In this document: piece by piece, positions 13,201 through 22,773 of the stretch
Layout of the letters: every line of letters begins with the position of its first letter
How positions within the stretch are numbered: the first letter of the stretch is position 1
Assembly (NCBI RefSeq): GCF_037392515.1
Contig: NC_090280.1
Location: forward strand, 29,145,118-29,209,117
DNA from: Haliotis asinina
Lineage: Eukaryota; Mollusca; Gastropoda; Lepetellida; Haliotidae
Reading direction: 5' to 3'
Length of the DNA: 64,000 nucleotides
The notes under the pieces: generated by a model
Told to the model about the DNA's origin: nothing
Database searches by the model: none
The model's input: the letters and a program-made list of their open reading frames with translations, nothing else
Translations under genes and position numbers: made by a program

Positions 13201-14015
13201 CAATATATCTCCTCACAAATGAACAATACCCAGGCCATACATCCCTTCGAAATTCTTTATTTACCTCTGATGGTCATAGTCTTCAGGCCACCAAATTCTT
13301 CACGTTTTGGAAAAACTTTATTGACGCTCAAAAGTTTCTACGGCTTTCTGGTCAATACGATGGGCAAGAAAGAAGCGTTTCACCTCTTGCTCTTGCAAAC
13401 CCCCACACGAAAGAGCTGGTAGTTCTTCTCCATAACTTTGGCAGTAAATCTGAGAATGTAAAACTGGACTTTTCAAACAACTGGCTCAACCCTTCTTCAG
13501 GTGAACAGACATGTATTGTATTCGAAAATGGTAAACCAGCTGTCCATTCCAATACGCACTTTGACAGGTCAAAGCTTCACGGCAGTGTCACTCTTCCTGG
13601 ATTGTCAACTTGCTTTTACAAGTTCAAAACCAACTACAACTTTGCTGGACTACCCACAGACAACCAGAACACATACTATGGCAAGGACATGATCATCCCT
13701 ATCAGCAACGGACATGCAAGGACAACCATCAGTGTACCGAGTTCTGGCTACCATGAGGCTTATCTTAGAGTGGGAATCAGCCGAGCCAAGAATGATAATG
13801 CACAACCCAAGGCAGTTATGTTCAATGGCCACAGGTTGTCTTCAAGCCACATGCTGTTTGATTCTATGAAGACTAAAGGTAAAACAAAATGGAACGTGTG
13901 GGAGTTCATGGTCCCTCACTCATGGCTCCACGCAACAAACACCGTGACCTTCACCTTTGATGGAAACGGTGGCCACGTAACGTCCGTTGCACTAGTTGCT
14001 GGAAAACTTCAATAA
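4039..14015 (+). CDS. Gene A: secreted GH86-like beta-agarase/porphyranase, 3 exons
   Basis: Join 4039-4272, 11891-12035, 12556-14015; 612 residues. Residues 1-17 form a signal peptide ending ...SAFS before DTT, so the enzyme is exported. Residues 178 (E in VINEPDW) and 297 (E in VNTEFG) sit where clan GH-A retaining enzymes carry acid/base and nucleophile. FHSYNH near 250 is a typical active-site strand. The C-terminal third looks like beta-sandwich. Overall architecture resembles GH86 enzymes that cleave agarose or porphyran of red algae. The family call is from memory of motifs; GH39, GH79 or GH5-like enzymes are alternatives. Exon borders are gt-ag, and phases match gene B exactly. An upstream in-frame ATG at 3976 would extend the N terminus but spoil the signal peptide start. 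Intron 1 (7.6 kb) holds transposons; whether it still splices is unknown. Confidence 0.7.
4373..6370. mobile_element. TTAA-flanked DNA transposon without transposase (piggyBac-like?)
   Basis: A 1998-bp segment flanked by perfect TTAA target copies at 4369-4372 and 6371-6374. The ends are inverted repeats: AGGGGCACTGATGCGGA at the left and AGGGGAACTGATGCGGA (reverse complement) at the right, 16 of 17 matching. TTAA duplication is the hallmark of piggyBac, and also of Kolobok elements. The interior is AT-rich with no ORF above about 80 codons, so this is a non-autonomous derivative. It lies inside intron 1 of gene A. Confidence 0.75.
6375..7930. other. Intron 1 of gene A, no feature recognised
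   Basis: AT-rich intronic sequence. A 154-codon open stretch at 6381-6845 has no recognisable domain and begins at a non-ATG codon, so it is not called. Confidence 0.4.
7932..8185 (+). mobile_element. Degenerate SINE
   Basis: Matches the middle and 3' part of the SINE family seen intact at 60130-60398: 'ggtgaccgatgggatcgggtagtaaggatcgctgacttgg', then 'tcccagcttcgtaaatc', 'aactggattgtttggcccagactcgat' and 'ccgccatatgaaac'. The stem-loop tail is truncated and the (ACTC)n tail is lost. Located in intron 1 of gene A. Confidence 0.65.
8238..10098 (+). mobile_element. 5'-truncated LINE copy with RT and RNase H remnants
   Basis: Begins inside the reverse transcriptase, just before the catalytic FVDD motif, and runs through thumb, RNase H and the 3' UTR ('attgtcctcctgagagggtacg' near 9760). 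Readable blocks include FVDDF near 8310, PPLGRKIKPFLSSTGIELKN near 8975 and RNase H FTDGSKDGGAVAC near 9175. Frames are broken many times, and part of the C-terminal region is deleted near 9700. The FVDD-coding segment is tandemly duplicated. The element is dead and lies in intron 1 of gene A. Confidence 0.85.
10099..11664 (+). mobile_element. Second 5'-truncated LINE copy
   Basis: Starts at the LINE region reading ...YKKSSLVPPLGRRIKPFL and carries a broken RNase H, the C-terminal cysteine/histidine region, and a full 3' UTR ending TTAACTCACTCACT at 11651-11664. Several stops and frameshifts. It follows the previous copy directly, head to tail, in intron 1 of gene A. Confidence 0.85.
11665..11890 (+). 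other. Residual intron 1 sequence before exon 2
   Basis: Begins with about 55 bp resembling an internal LINE 3' UTR piece ('gtaagtcctcatgg', 'agtatggtgatctactttc'). It then continues as AT-rich intron ending in a pyrimidine-rich tract and the acceptor 'ttttattcag'. Confidence 0.5.
11891..12035 (+). CDS. Gene A exon 2
   Basis: 145 nt: 48 codons plus one base, phase 0 to phase 1. It begins WPQSPSRHGYPDP and ends ...NMIWEMK, and the split Gly codon is completed by exon 3. The acceptor is ttcag and the donor is gtttgc. Same length as gene B exon 2. Confidence 0.75.
12556..14015 (+). CDS. Gene A exon 3 (catalytic barrel and C-terminal sandwich)
   Basis: 1460 nt from the acceptor 'tttccag' to the TAA stop at 14013-14015. 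It carries both putative catalytic glutamates (NEPDW and NTEFG), the FHSYNH strand and the whole C-terminal domain ending LVAGKLQ. Open throughout, no lesion. Identical in length to gene B exon 3. Confidence 0.85.
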
Positions 14016-14016
14016 A
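14011..14016 (+). terminator. Polyadenylation signal of gene A
   Basis: AATAAA overlaps the stop codon. A second AATAAA occurs at 14115-14120. Gene B has the same overlap of stop and AATAAA. Confidence 0.5.
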
Positions 14017-14120
14017 TAAATTCTCCTTGGGAATTAACTATAGCTTGGTTGTTTTGATTCAAATGTAGCAAGAAAGCGTCACTGTTGCTGGATGCCAGAG
14101 ACACAATACAAGCTAATAAA

Positions 14121-15872
14121 ACTTAACACTTTATGGAAAAGAACGTTTCTTCTATTTTACAGACCAATGTTTTGGTTTGAATTCTGACAAAATTGTCTGG
14201 CTAACAGCAATCACTGTCATAATGATAATGTATAGTAACCAACTCCCACTGTGAAATGTGCCTGGGTCAAGATTCAAACTGAAAGATTCAAGTTACTATT
14301 ATCAGATGTGCATGTTTTATACAACCCATCAAGAGTTTAGGCTCACTTAAAATACTCACTAAATGTTAAGTGTCTACGAGTCCATGAGTTACATGTGTAC
14401 TATGTATAATCAATAAACCTCTCCATCTCTCCATCCGTGGGATATGAATGTTGGGTTTTATAGTTCATTGTTTGACACTACATTTAAATGGCACCGTTCT
14501 ACACATTTTCACGCCGTTTCTTATGTGAACGTGAATATCACATGCTTCACCTGTTTGGGGCATTTCATAAGCTCAGATAATGACATACTTGACTTCGTGT
14601 TTTCCTGTTGTAAATAATAAGTTATAGGAATCAAATAGGATTAGGACGAAAACATGCAGCAGGTTGTCAGTGCAGCAAAGTTCCCTGTTTCTACCTTTAA
14701 AGAGGGGGTGGGGTGGGGGTGTTGAGGGGTAGCCTATGCTTTGTTTTTTGTTTGTTTTGTTTTGTTTTTGTTTTTTTTTGGGGGGATGTTATTTTTTGTT
14801 TTGGTTTTTACGTTACGGTGCATTGATTGAACCCTAACATGGATACACAACTAGGAACATTGATTCCAATGGTGGACTGTACTCTGTCACGCAATACAGA
14901 TATATTACGGTATGGTACATTAAGCATATTCCTTCAAAACATTTACATTGTGAGTAGATTTCTGCTTATAATCGTGTCTTCATCAGGCAATTCACTAACA
15001 TTGCCATTTAGCTGCAATACTGCTCAGTGTGACACAAACAAAACGCAATGCTACTGCGAATTGACATGAATTGATAGTTTGTTATAAAAAGAAACATTTA
15101 CGTTTACCATTTATGATGTTTTAGAACATGAACATCTGCTGATTGCACACACACGCACGTTGTATCCAACCACACTGCAACGTTGTAGCAGCAAATATGG
15201 GCGTCTCCAGAATTACTTTCTTACAACATAACATCCAAACGATGTAACAACCAAACTGGACGTTTACAGATTTACGCCGTGACAATGTTACATCCCAACG
15301 TCTTAGCCACATATCAGGAAGTCTACAGATTCCGTTCATTGAGCGTAGGTACTTGCAAGGCAATGTTATGGCAGAATGAACACTATGCACCTCACTCAGA
15401 GGCACTCACAAATTACAAACAAAACAGTATTAACATGGACGCTCTTTAATTCGGGAACATATATGTGAAGTTATTTACACATTTACACATTTTCACGTCT
15501 ATTCTTCTTTACACATTTTCTTTTAATTTACATAGGTTTTCAATCTTCATGCTGGGCGGAAGAGGTGATTCACGTCCAAGGATAGTAAACATAGCTTTGA
15601 ATGGCTATTATGTTAAGGTCGGAGTCATGGGTGGGCAAATGTCTTATTTATTGATGGAGAACTATCTAAGCTGGCTCGACTTACCGCTGAGTCAAGAACA
15701 ACAAGGTCAAGATGACCTACCCAAGGCTGAATCATGCATGTGCTACTACACTTACATATAGCAGTAAACGATCTATTTAGTGGAGTTTCTTTTTTCTAAT
15801 TATGAGCTTCTTGAAAGACGTATCTCTCGTTCTAAAGTGTTGGTTGACAGAGTGATACATTCTATAATATTC
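14121..15872. other. Intergenic between genes A and B; G/T-rich tract 14699-14805
   Basis: No gene. At 14699-14740 the + strand carries several runs of four or five G (gagggggtggggtgggggt), a possible G-quadruplex. It is followed by (GTTTT)n to about 14805. The rest is AT-rich without recognisable elements. Confidence 0.45.
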
Positions 15873-15975
15873 TAGATTGAGTGAGTGAGTGAGTTGGGTT
15901 TTCAGCAATATTCCAGCTATGTGGCGGCGGGCTGTAATTACTCTTGTCTTGACCCGGAGCTTCACGGGTTTACTA
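15873..15975 (-). mobile_element. SINE 3' end fragment
   Basis: Starts with (gtga)n and 'gttgggttttcagcaatattccagctat', then 'ggcggcgggctgtaat'. This is the reverse complement of the tail of the SINE intact at 60130-60398. It joins abruptly to the SINE head sequence 'cttcacgggttt', so the middle is deleted. Confidence 0.7.
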
Positions 15976-16270
15976 TTCTATTTATTAATTCTACACACTA
16001 AGGCTAGTATTGAGATCGGTTCAAAGTATGTTTATCCACAATTGCTTTCATAGTAGGTCTTCCTTCTGTTACAGCTTAGCGAAATATTGCAATAATCGCC
16101 AACAGCATCAGGGCTCATTTGTGTCTAGCAGGGCGTCATGGAGGTAGGGTGTGATGTGGTGTGGTGATCTGTCTCCTGCCCGTGTGGCCATTTACTGTTG
16201 TATGTAATAACATAATGTACTTGAGTTTTTTAGCACGAATGAGTGGGTGAGCTAACCTTTAAGGGAATCT

Positions 16271-16545
16271 TGTGAGTGAGTGAGTTCATATTTAACGTCA
16301 CATCGGCAGTGTTTCAGCCATATCGTGACGAGAACATTTAACACTGAAACGAAATATATGTCTACTATAAAAACCTGTCGACGAAGGGCAGTAAAAGAAT
16401 TAGAATATCACAATTATCATTAAAACTAGCGTGGGGCTTTAGAATTAATATCGCTCTCTGGACAAAACAATATAAAAACAGGCTATAGATCTCCAACAAC
16501 CGAAGGTAGATCACCATACTAGGGACCACGGGGAAGGGAATCTTG
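16271..16545 (-). mobile_element. LINE 3' UTR copy
   Basis: Starts with (GTGA)n, then the terminal stem-loop 'cgtcacatcggcagtgtttcagccatatcgtgacg', and continues through the UTR to 'gtagatcaccatactaggga'. It is a short, 5'-truncated insertion without coding sequence. Confidence 0.8.
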
Positions 16546-16611
16546 TGACGGGGAAAGTTTTACATACGCGATAAAAGCAAGTTGTTATATATTAGCCCTG
16601 GAAAGATTGTA

Positions 16612-16962
16612 AAGTATCTAGAGTATGACAGATGGTATCAAAAACTAGCTGGTAAATGTAAAAGATATTTTATTTACGAACACAATACAATATGAAAATG
16701 GGTTATAGGTCACCAACAACTGGAGGTAGATCACCATACGAGAGGCTATGGTACCTGCATGGACCACAGTTGGACCATCCTTTCCGTCGCTGGCGACTGT
16801 AAGAATGTCATGATGACATGCTATTTTACGTCGAAATCTGTCATACACCTGTTGCTATTAATATCCAGTAAAGTCAGGTGTTGATAGCCGATTTTGTATA
16901 TTATTTTTGTAATGTATAAATGGTTCTCGTCACGAAACGGCTTAAATATTAACTCACTACCA
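16612..16962 (-). mobile_element. Decayed LINE 3' UTR remnants
   Basis: 16612-16815 repeats UTR landmarks in reverse ('ggtagatcaccatac', 'ggtacctgcatggacc', 'gctggcgactgtaag'). At 16920-16962 a + strand terminus relic ('ggttctcgtcacgaaacggctt', 'aatattaactcact') faces it. Old and diverged. Confidence 0.6.
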
Positions 16963-17253
16963 TTTGAAAAAAAGTCAAAATGACGTTTTGTATTAACAAA
17001 TTCAAAAAACCAAAAGGACACAACTGAATTGGTTTTGGGTTTTGAAAATATTTTCATATTCTAAACACAGTTAATAGATATGATCAAACAGAATGGCAGT
17101 TTCACGTAAATAGAGCGCATATCTGTACCCCGACCTTGAACATATTAAAGTACAACCCACACAATGACACCTATGTACACTCTTTATGGGAACAAAATGG
17201 CATAGATTTAGTGATAACTGCCACGTGCTATTTTCACATGGAGATTAGAAACC

Positions 17254-17261
17254 TACAAAAG
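17254..17261 (+). promoter_or_regulatory. Possible TATA-like element of gene B
   Basis: TACAAAAG, about 45 bp before the ATG at 17303. The ATG at 17282 would then lie almost at the transcription start, which favours 17303 as the start. The aligned site upstream of gene A reads cacaagga, a poorer match. Confidence 0.3.
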
Positions 17262-17302
17262 ACCTTGCTGCAAAATCCGATATGTCATTACATAATTGCA
17301 GA

Positions 17303-17536
17303 ATGATTCTCCAGGTTCTGTGCACCTCATTGCTCTTGGGAGCAGTGTTCTCGGACACAACCGTCACTATCTACAACGAGTTCCTCTCCCAGGGTGGACG
17401 TGTCAATTATGAAGTTGAACGGTGGAACAACGTTAATGGACTCAGCCAAATCAGCCTTATTCCAAATATGAAATCTATCGGAGCGGTTCCTGGGCGTTGG
17501 GTGAACAGAGACCGGAGAGAAGATCTCTTTAAAAAT
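17303..17536 (+). CDS. Gene B exon 1
   Basis: 78 codons: signal peptide and N terminus (DTTVTIYNEFLSQGG). Ends AAT before the donor gtacgt, phase 0. Confidence 0.8.
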
Positions 17537-20500
17537 GTACGTATCGCATGAAGACCTATTACATTACAAAACGTTTTATGAGTTTGGTTTCACGCCGATT
17601 ACAATAATCCAGCAATATCACCGCGGTGGGACACCAGAAATGGGCCTTCTAAACGTAGTATTCTTGTTGTTTTAATTTTGGCCAACATGTCCTACAATCG
17701 CCAGCAGCTGAAGGGATGATGTAAAGCCAACTGGGGCCCATGTAGGAAGCAAAGGAACTGTAAGTCTCCATGGTCCCTGGTATGGTGATCTACTTTCAGT
17801 TCCTGGCGATCTATAGCCTGTTTTTATATTGTATTGTCTAAATAGTGATTTTTGTTTTAACTTCCCACACTAGTTTTAAGTCAAATTGTGATATTATAGT
17901 TGTTTTATAAGACACATATATTCCATTTCAGTGTTCTCGTCACGATACGGCTGCAATATTGCCAATTTGACGTTAAAGATTAACTCACTCACTCACTCAC
18001 CTATGTGAGGAATCGAACCCGGATCCAAGCTCCACAAACTCAGACTCTGGATCGCAGCACAGATTTGCTTTGTACAATGACAATCTGGTGTGAATACTAA
18101 ATAGCTACATGTACATTGTTGTGATGTACCTTCTGAATTCAGACAACGTGCAGCCGTTTACAGCTTGAAGTCTGTTTCATAATGCCTCGTCCTGTATAGG
18201 TAAAATGTTTTAAAACTAATTACCAGGTTTAAGTATACATTTGTGATAAACTAGCTTTTTTTACCGTCCTCCACTGACAGGTGTTTGTAATTTACTTGTA
18301 ATTATTATGAATGTATATCTTGACATAGTCACAAGATCGATAAAATACCAGGGTCTTATAATAGCATGATATGACTGAATAGTGTAGAACCCATGTCCAC
18401 ATTGTGTAGTACGCATTGCTACCAATCTTGCAAAATGCTCTCAAATAAAAACACACCTCCATTGTTCTATCGCCTGACAACTTGACTTGACACAACATGA
18501 TGCATGGTTAGTAACGGAAGTTGTGAAAGAATACCCCCAGTTCTTTGTTATTGGTCACCAAATTCGAAAATACCAAACATATCGCGTTAAAATTGATCTT
18601 CGGTCAGTCTCTCTGAATTGATAGACAGATGTCATGGTATCCCAGTTGCGTAGATCGATGTCCATGCTGGTGATCACAGGGTTGTCTGCTACAGACTTCA
18701 CATCGGCAATTTTTCAGCCATATCGTCACGTAAGCAAGTTTGACCCGTGAAGGCCCGGGTCAGATAGTAACCCATGCTTGTCGTAAAAGACGACTAAAGG
18801 CATCTGGTGGTCAGGCTTGCTGACTTTGTTGACACATATCATCGGTTCCCAACTGCGCAGGGGGATGCTCATGCGCTTGATCAGTGAACTGTCTGAGGGC
18901 AATACAGTATAGAAGTGATCCAGCTGGGGTCTGCATTCAGACGTGTGGTGTATTTTGACTAATGTCTGGAAGGTACACCCTTAACTTCATACCCAGGGTA
19001 TTTTCCACGACCTTCTGACCCAAGGATTTGTTACAGTAGTGTTTCTTTTCTGCTCTTTGTCTCGGGTATTTGATGGTTCGAATCTAAAATTACATTTGAA
19101 GTTACAGAGTACAACCTCGTCAACCTTCCCACTAAATGTTTGACACAAGGAGAATCTTATAGAGTCTTTGTCACTGGTAGGAGGCGGGATGGGAGTAGGA
19201 AGGTGAACCCATGCCTTGCATCCACGATTGCCTCTCCTGTTACCAAGGAATGAGTGAGTGAGTTAATATTTATCGTCACATTGGCTATATTTCAGCCATA
19301 CGGTGACGGTGACGGGAACAATCAATTCTCATAAAAGTATACATTATGTACATATACAAATATGTTGATGATGAACAGTGAATGTACTAGAATATCACAG
19401 AGAAGGAAAACACTAGCAGATAATTTCAAAATCACCAGCAGCCTACTAGGGACCATGGGGACTAACATTACTTTAGCTACATACATTCATCCTAGTTGGA
19501 TTTACATTATAACTTCCGTTATTAGTGATTGATTAAGTTACTAAAGGTCAACAAGTGTGCGTTTCATTTGAGACGACCCCAAAGTCTTCACAGTTAATGC
19601 TAATCAATTCATGTTGTACTATTATTTTCAGTGGCCCCAAAACCCAAGTCGGCATGGTTATCCAGACCCCAAGTATCTCCAGGAGCCAGCTCTCCAAAGA
19701 AGAACATTCCTAACATATAAGAGACAGATTGACGGCTATGGAAAAGACATCGACAACATGATCTGGGAAATAGAAGGTTTTACGGCGCTTATGAAAACAG
19801 CATTTGAATTGTTTAGGGTGACTGCAAGCAAAACAGATGGAGGATAGCTATTTATGAGTGTCAAGTTGAACTGAGAACACAAGGCATGAATTACTGTGCC
19901 ATTGGTTAGAAAAGGGATTCCCATTTAGACCCTAAGATATGAATCTTAAGAATGACGCTGACCTTTCATTTAATCAGTTGGTTGCTTTGTTGCTTAACGC
20001 CACATTTGCTATATAATGACGGCCTGTAAGTAATAAAGTCTAGACCAGATAATACAGTGATAGGCATCATGAGTATCGATCCACGCAACTGGGATACGCA
20101 TGGCTATGGGTTACCGAAGATCAGTTCTAGCCCAGATCTTCAAGGGTCTCATTTGTTGTAACTGTCTACAACGTAACCTGTCCACATACAGTCTTTCTGG
20201 GATGAGGATCTGTAAACTGCAATGAATATCTTTCTTTCTCACTCCGCATCTTGTTGTTTACAGGTATGTTCTGGCCCAGCTGGATGAATATGTCTCAACA
20301 CCAAGGTAGGTTTCCAAATGACATGGACGCTGCATCAGAGATGGTGTCACTGATGGTCCAAAGCTGCAAAGACTACACGGGAGGAAAACTTCCTGCTATT
20401 TTTGAAGTCATAAATGAACCTGATTGGGACGAAAAGTATGTTAATCCACAAACGAACGTAAACTTCCACAAGGCAGTAGCGGATAAGCTGAAATCAAGAT

Positions 20501-21723
20501 TTGGAATGAAAGTCGCTGGACCATCATATACCAGTATGGCCTTACGACAATCAACTGAAAACAACTTCAGCTCCTGGAAGAGAACTGCTAAGTTTCTGGA
20601 CATGTCTCTGGATCACCTGGACTATTTCTCTTTCCATTCCTACAACCATCTGCATGACATATCAGGTCACAGTTACGCTGGCATCAATGAAGCCCGTCTG
20701 TTTGCTTCTCTTGACATGGTGGAGAATTATTCTCATATCAAAAAAGGTAAAAAAGTTGAGTTAGTAAACACTGAATTTGGATTAGGTTTAAACAGCTTGC
20801 AAATGGGGCCCAATTTTGAGAATGCAATGACAGACTTTCAGACTATTTATCAATCAAACGGTTTCATGTTTTCTTTCCTTAATCTGAGAGAGTTCATGGA
20901 CAGAGCCACCGCGTTTCTCCTTTCAAATGAACAATACCCAGGCCATACGTCCCTACGGAATTCCTTATTTACAAAAGACGGTCATCCTCTTACCGTGTCG
21001 CAGTTCTACGTATTTTGGAAAAACTTTATTGACGCTCAAAAGTTTCTCCGAGTTTCTAGTCTGTACAATGGGCAAGAGAAAACACTGTCACCACTTGCCC
21101 TTGCAAATCCTAACACCAAAGAGATGGTAGTTCTTCTCCACAACTTTGGCAGTAAATCTGAGAATGTGAAACTGGACTTTCCTAATAACTGGCTCAATCC
21201 GTCTTCGGGTGAACAAACATGTATTGTGTTCGAGAATGGTAAAACAGCTGTCCATTCCAATACGCATTTTGACAGGTCAAAGCAACATGGTAGTGTCAGT
21301 CTTCCTGCAACCTCAACCTGCTTCTACAAATTCAAAACTAACTTTAACTTTGGTGGACTACACACAGATAATCAGAACACATACTATGGCAAAAATATGA
21401 TCATCCCCATTAGCAACGGACATGCGCAGACGACCATCAGTGTACCGAGCTCTGGCTACCATGAGGCTCGTCTTAGAGTTGGAATTAACCGAGCCAAGAA
21501 TGCCGATGCGAAACCTAAGGCAGTTACGTTCAATGGAAATGCGTTGTCTTCAAGCTACATGTTGTTTGATTCTATGAAGATTGAAGGGAAAACAAAATGG
21601 AATGTGTGGGAATTCGTTGTCCCTCAGTCACAAATCCATGCGACCAACACCATCAGCATGACCTTTGATGGGAACGGTGGCCAGGTAACATCCGTTGCTC
21701 TCATTGCTGGAAAACTTCGGTAA
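17303..21723 (+). CDS. Gene B: secreted GH86-like beta-agarase/porphyranase, 3 exons
   Basis: Join 17303-17536, 19632-19776, 20264-21723; 612 residues, exactly the length of gene A. Signal peptide 1-17 (MILQVLCTSLLLGAVFS). The putative acid/base E178 is in VINEPDW and the nucleophile E297 in VNTEFG, with FHSYNH between them, followed by a C-terminal beta-sandwich region. All introns are gt-ag (2095 and 487 bp). Predicted role: extracellular hydrolysis of red-algal galactans (agar or porphyran) in the gut; the exact substrate is unknown. Start chosen at 17303 rather than 17282 because it aligns with gene A and begins the hydrophobic leader. Gene B is the least disturbed member of the cluster. 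Family name rests on motif pattern, not on a search. Confidence 0.75.
17645..18000 (+). mobile_element. LINE 3' UTR copy in gene B intron 1
   Basis: UTR-only LINE insertion with all landmarks ('gtagtattcttgttgtttta', 'cgccagcagctgaaggg', 'gtaagtctccatggtccct', 'cgatctatagcctg') and the terminal stem-loop. It ends in (ACTC)n at about 17985-18000. Confidence 0.85.
18001..19250. repeat. Intron 1 of gene B with SINE and LINE shreds
   Basis: Recognisable scraps: a reversed tRNA-type B box 'ggaatcgaaccc' at about 18009; LINE UTR at 18180-18290; SINE middle at 18605-18690 ('gatcgatgtccatgctggtgatcac'); and SINE head and middle at 18745-18930 on the + strand ('ccatgcttgtcgtaaaagacgact', 'catcggttcccaactgcgcag'). 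Nothing coding. Confidence 0.6.
19251..19520 (-). mobile_element. LINE 3' UTR copy in gene B intron 1
   Basis: Starts with 'gtgagtgagttaatatt' and the stem-loop 'cgtcacattggctatatttcagcca', then UTR landmarks to 'ctagttggatttacat'. Inverted relative to gene B. Confidence 0.75.
19632..19776 (+). CDS. Gene B exon 2
   Basis: 145 nt, WPQNPSRHGYPDP to ...NMIWEIE plus one base of a Gly codon. Acceptor ttttcag, donor gtttta. Confidence 0.8.
20036..20112 (-). mobile_element. SINE fragment in gene B intron 2
   Basis: Short reverse-strand piece of the SINE middle ('agaccagataatacagtgat', 'atcgatccacgcaactgggatac'). Confidence 0.5.
20264..21723 (+). CDS. Gene B exon 3
   Basis: 1460 nt from the acceptor 'tttacag' to the TAA at 21721-21723, which overlaps AATAAA. 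It encodes the barrel with both catalytic glutamates and the C-terminal domain ending LIAGKLR. Confidence 0.85.
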
Positions 21724-21861
21724 ATAAAGTATATTACTTCAGACTTGTTTGGTTTCATTCAAAATCGGTTTCTTCAAATAACAATTTCTTTGCTTTCAGC
21801 TTATGAATTTCTGGAAAGACAACAATGCACCTTGATTTTTCCCTAAGCATACGGCATACCT

Positions 21862-22010
21862 CATCTCCTCAGATTGTAGATGGGGAAGGCCTAATGCTTG
21901 AAGCGTCCGGGTTCGATTCCCCATATGGGTAACATGTACGAAGTCAATTTCTGGTGTTCCCTGTCGTGATAATACTGAAATATTACTAATAACGGCGTGG
22001 ACTTATGATA
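21862..22010 (+). mobile_element. tRNA-derived SINE of a second type
   Basis: Contains a perfect RNA polymerase III B box, GGTTCGATTCC, at 21909-21919, embedded in a tRNA-like context ('gggaaggcctaatgc...' before it). The body 'tggtgttccctgtcgtgata' and 'ctgaaatattactaataacggcgt' follows. That body matches the sequence at 51515-51570. The tail is lost. Confidence 0.6.
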
Positions 22011-22419
22011 AGTGTATGCATGTTTTAGGAATACATGTATTCACAGTTGATTTGTCAAATCGACATGCTACCTGTAAATTAGTATCTTGATCCTTCTGTT
22101 TCCCGTCTTCGCTCGGTAGAACGAGGTTGATTTCTCCACATGCACAAATAACCGTTTAGCCCCTGCATCAATGTCCACGGTAATATTCACGGATGAACGC
22201 ACTTCCATATTGGTGTTTCCTTCAATCCATCTCGGGTAGAGTTTATGTCGAGAAATACAGGTGTCGTCCACACATGGAACATGAAAACAAACATGGTCAC
22301 TGTGCTTGGTTTTTAGGGTCTATTTATGATAGCTGGCTTTTGTTTGTTTGTTTCTTTGTTAATTTGACCTCTGCGTGATGATTGATAGCTTTCGGTAAAG
22401 GGAGATACCTCATGTTGAG

Positions 22420-22555
22420 TGAGTGAATATTTAACGTCGACAATATTTCAGCCATATCTTGACGAGAACAATCAATGTTTATCAATAGGAACAAAAAAGA
22501 AAAATAGAACGTAAACATTTTCATCGAAGGACAGTAAAAAGAGTGTTACATGGTA
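22420..22555 (-). mobile_element. LINE 3' terminus, truncated
   Basis: (GTGA)n, 'atatttaacgtcgacaatatttcagccatatcttgacgagaac', then 'catcgaaggacagtaaaaa'. Only about 135 bp remain. Confidence 0.7.
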
Positions 22556-22758
22556 TACCTCTTGTGTAACCACCTGAGAGTTATCTCCCTCACTCTACTC
22601 GTATGACGTCGCCAGTTGGTGTGCAATGTATGTCCGCCATTAAAGCGAAGTCGAATCAACCGTCTTGTCAGTGATGTGTGACAATTATTAACACTGCATG
22701 TATTGTAGTAGTTGTCTGCAGGACAGGTAACATGGTCACTGCGTGCCCTGAACTCACT

Positions 22759-22773
22759 CTCTGTCTCACGTAA
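22759..22773 (+). repeat. Target-site duplication, left copy
   Basis: CTCTGTCTCACGTAA, repeated exactly at 24488-24502. The 15-bp pair brackets the LINE at 22774-24487. Confidence 0.85.

Noticed and set aside
15121..15405. 94-codon minus-strand frame
   Set aside because: Contains scattered cysteines but no recognisable domain, start context or splice sites.
15873..16271. (GTGA)n runs as a CRISPR-like or telomeric array
   Set aside because: They are the tails of LINE and SINE insertions, each followed by the same stem-loop.
18009..18020. Possible tRNA gene (reverse B box)
   Set aside because: No matching A box or cloverleaf; better explained as a SINE scrap.
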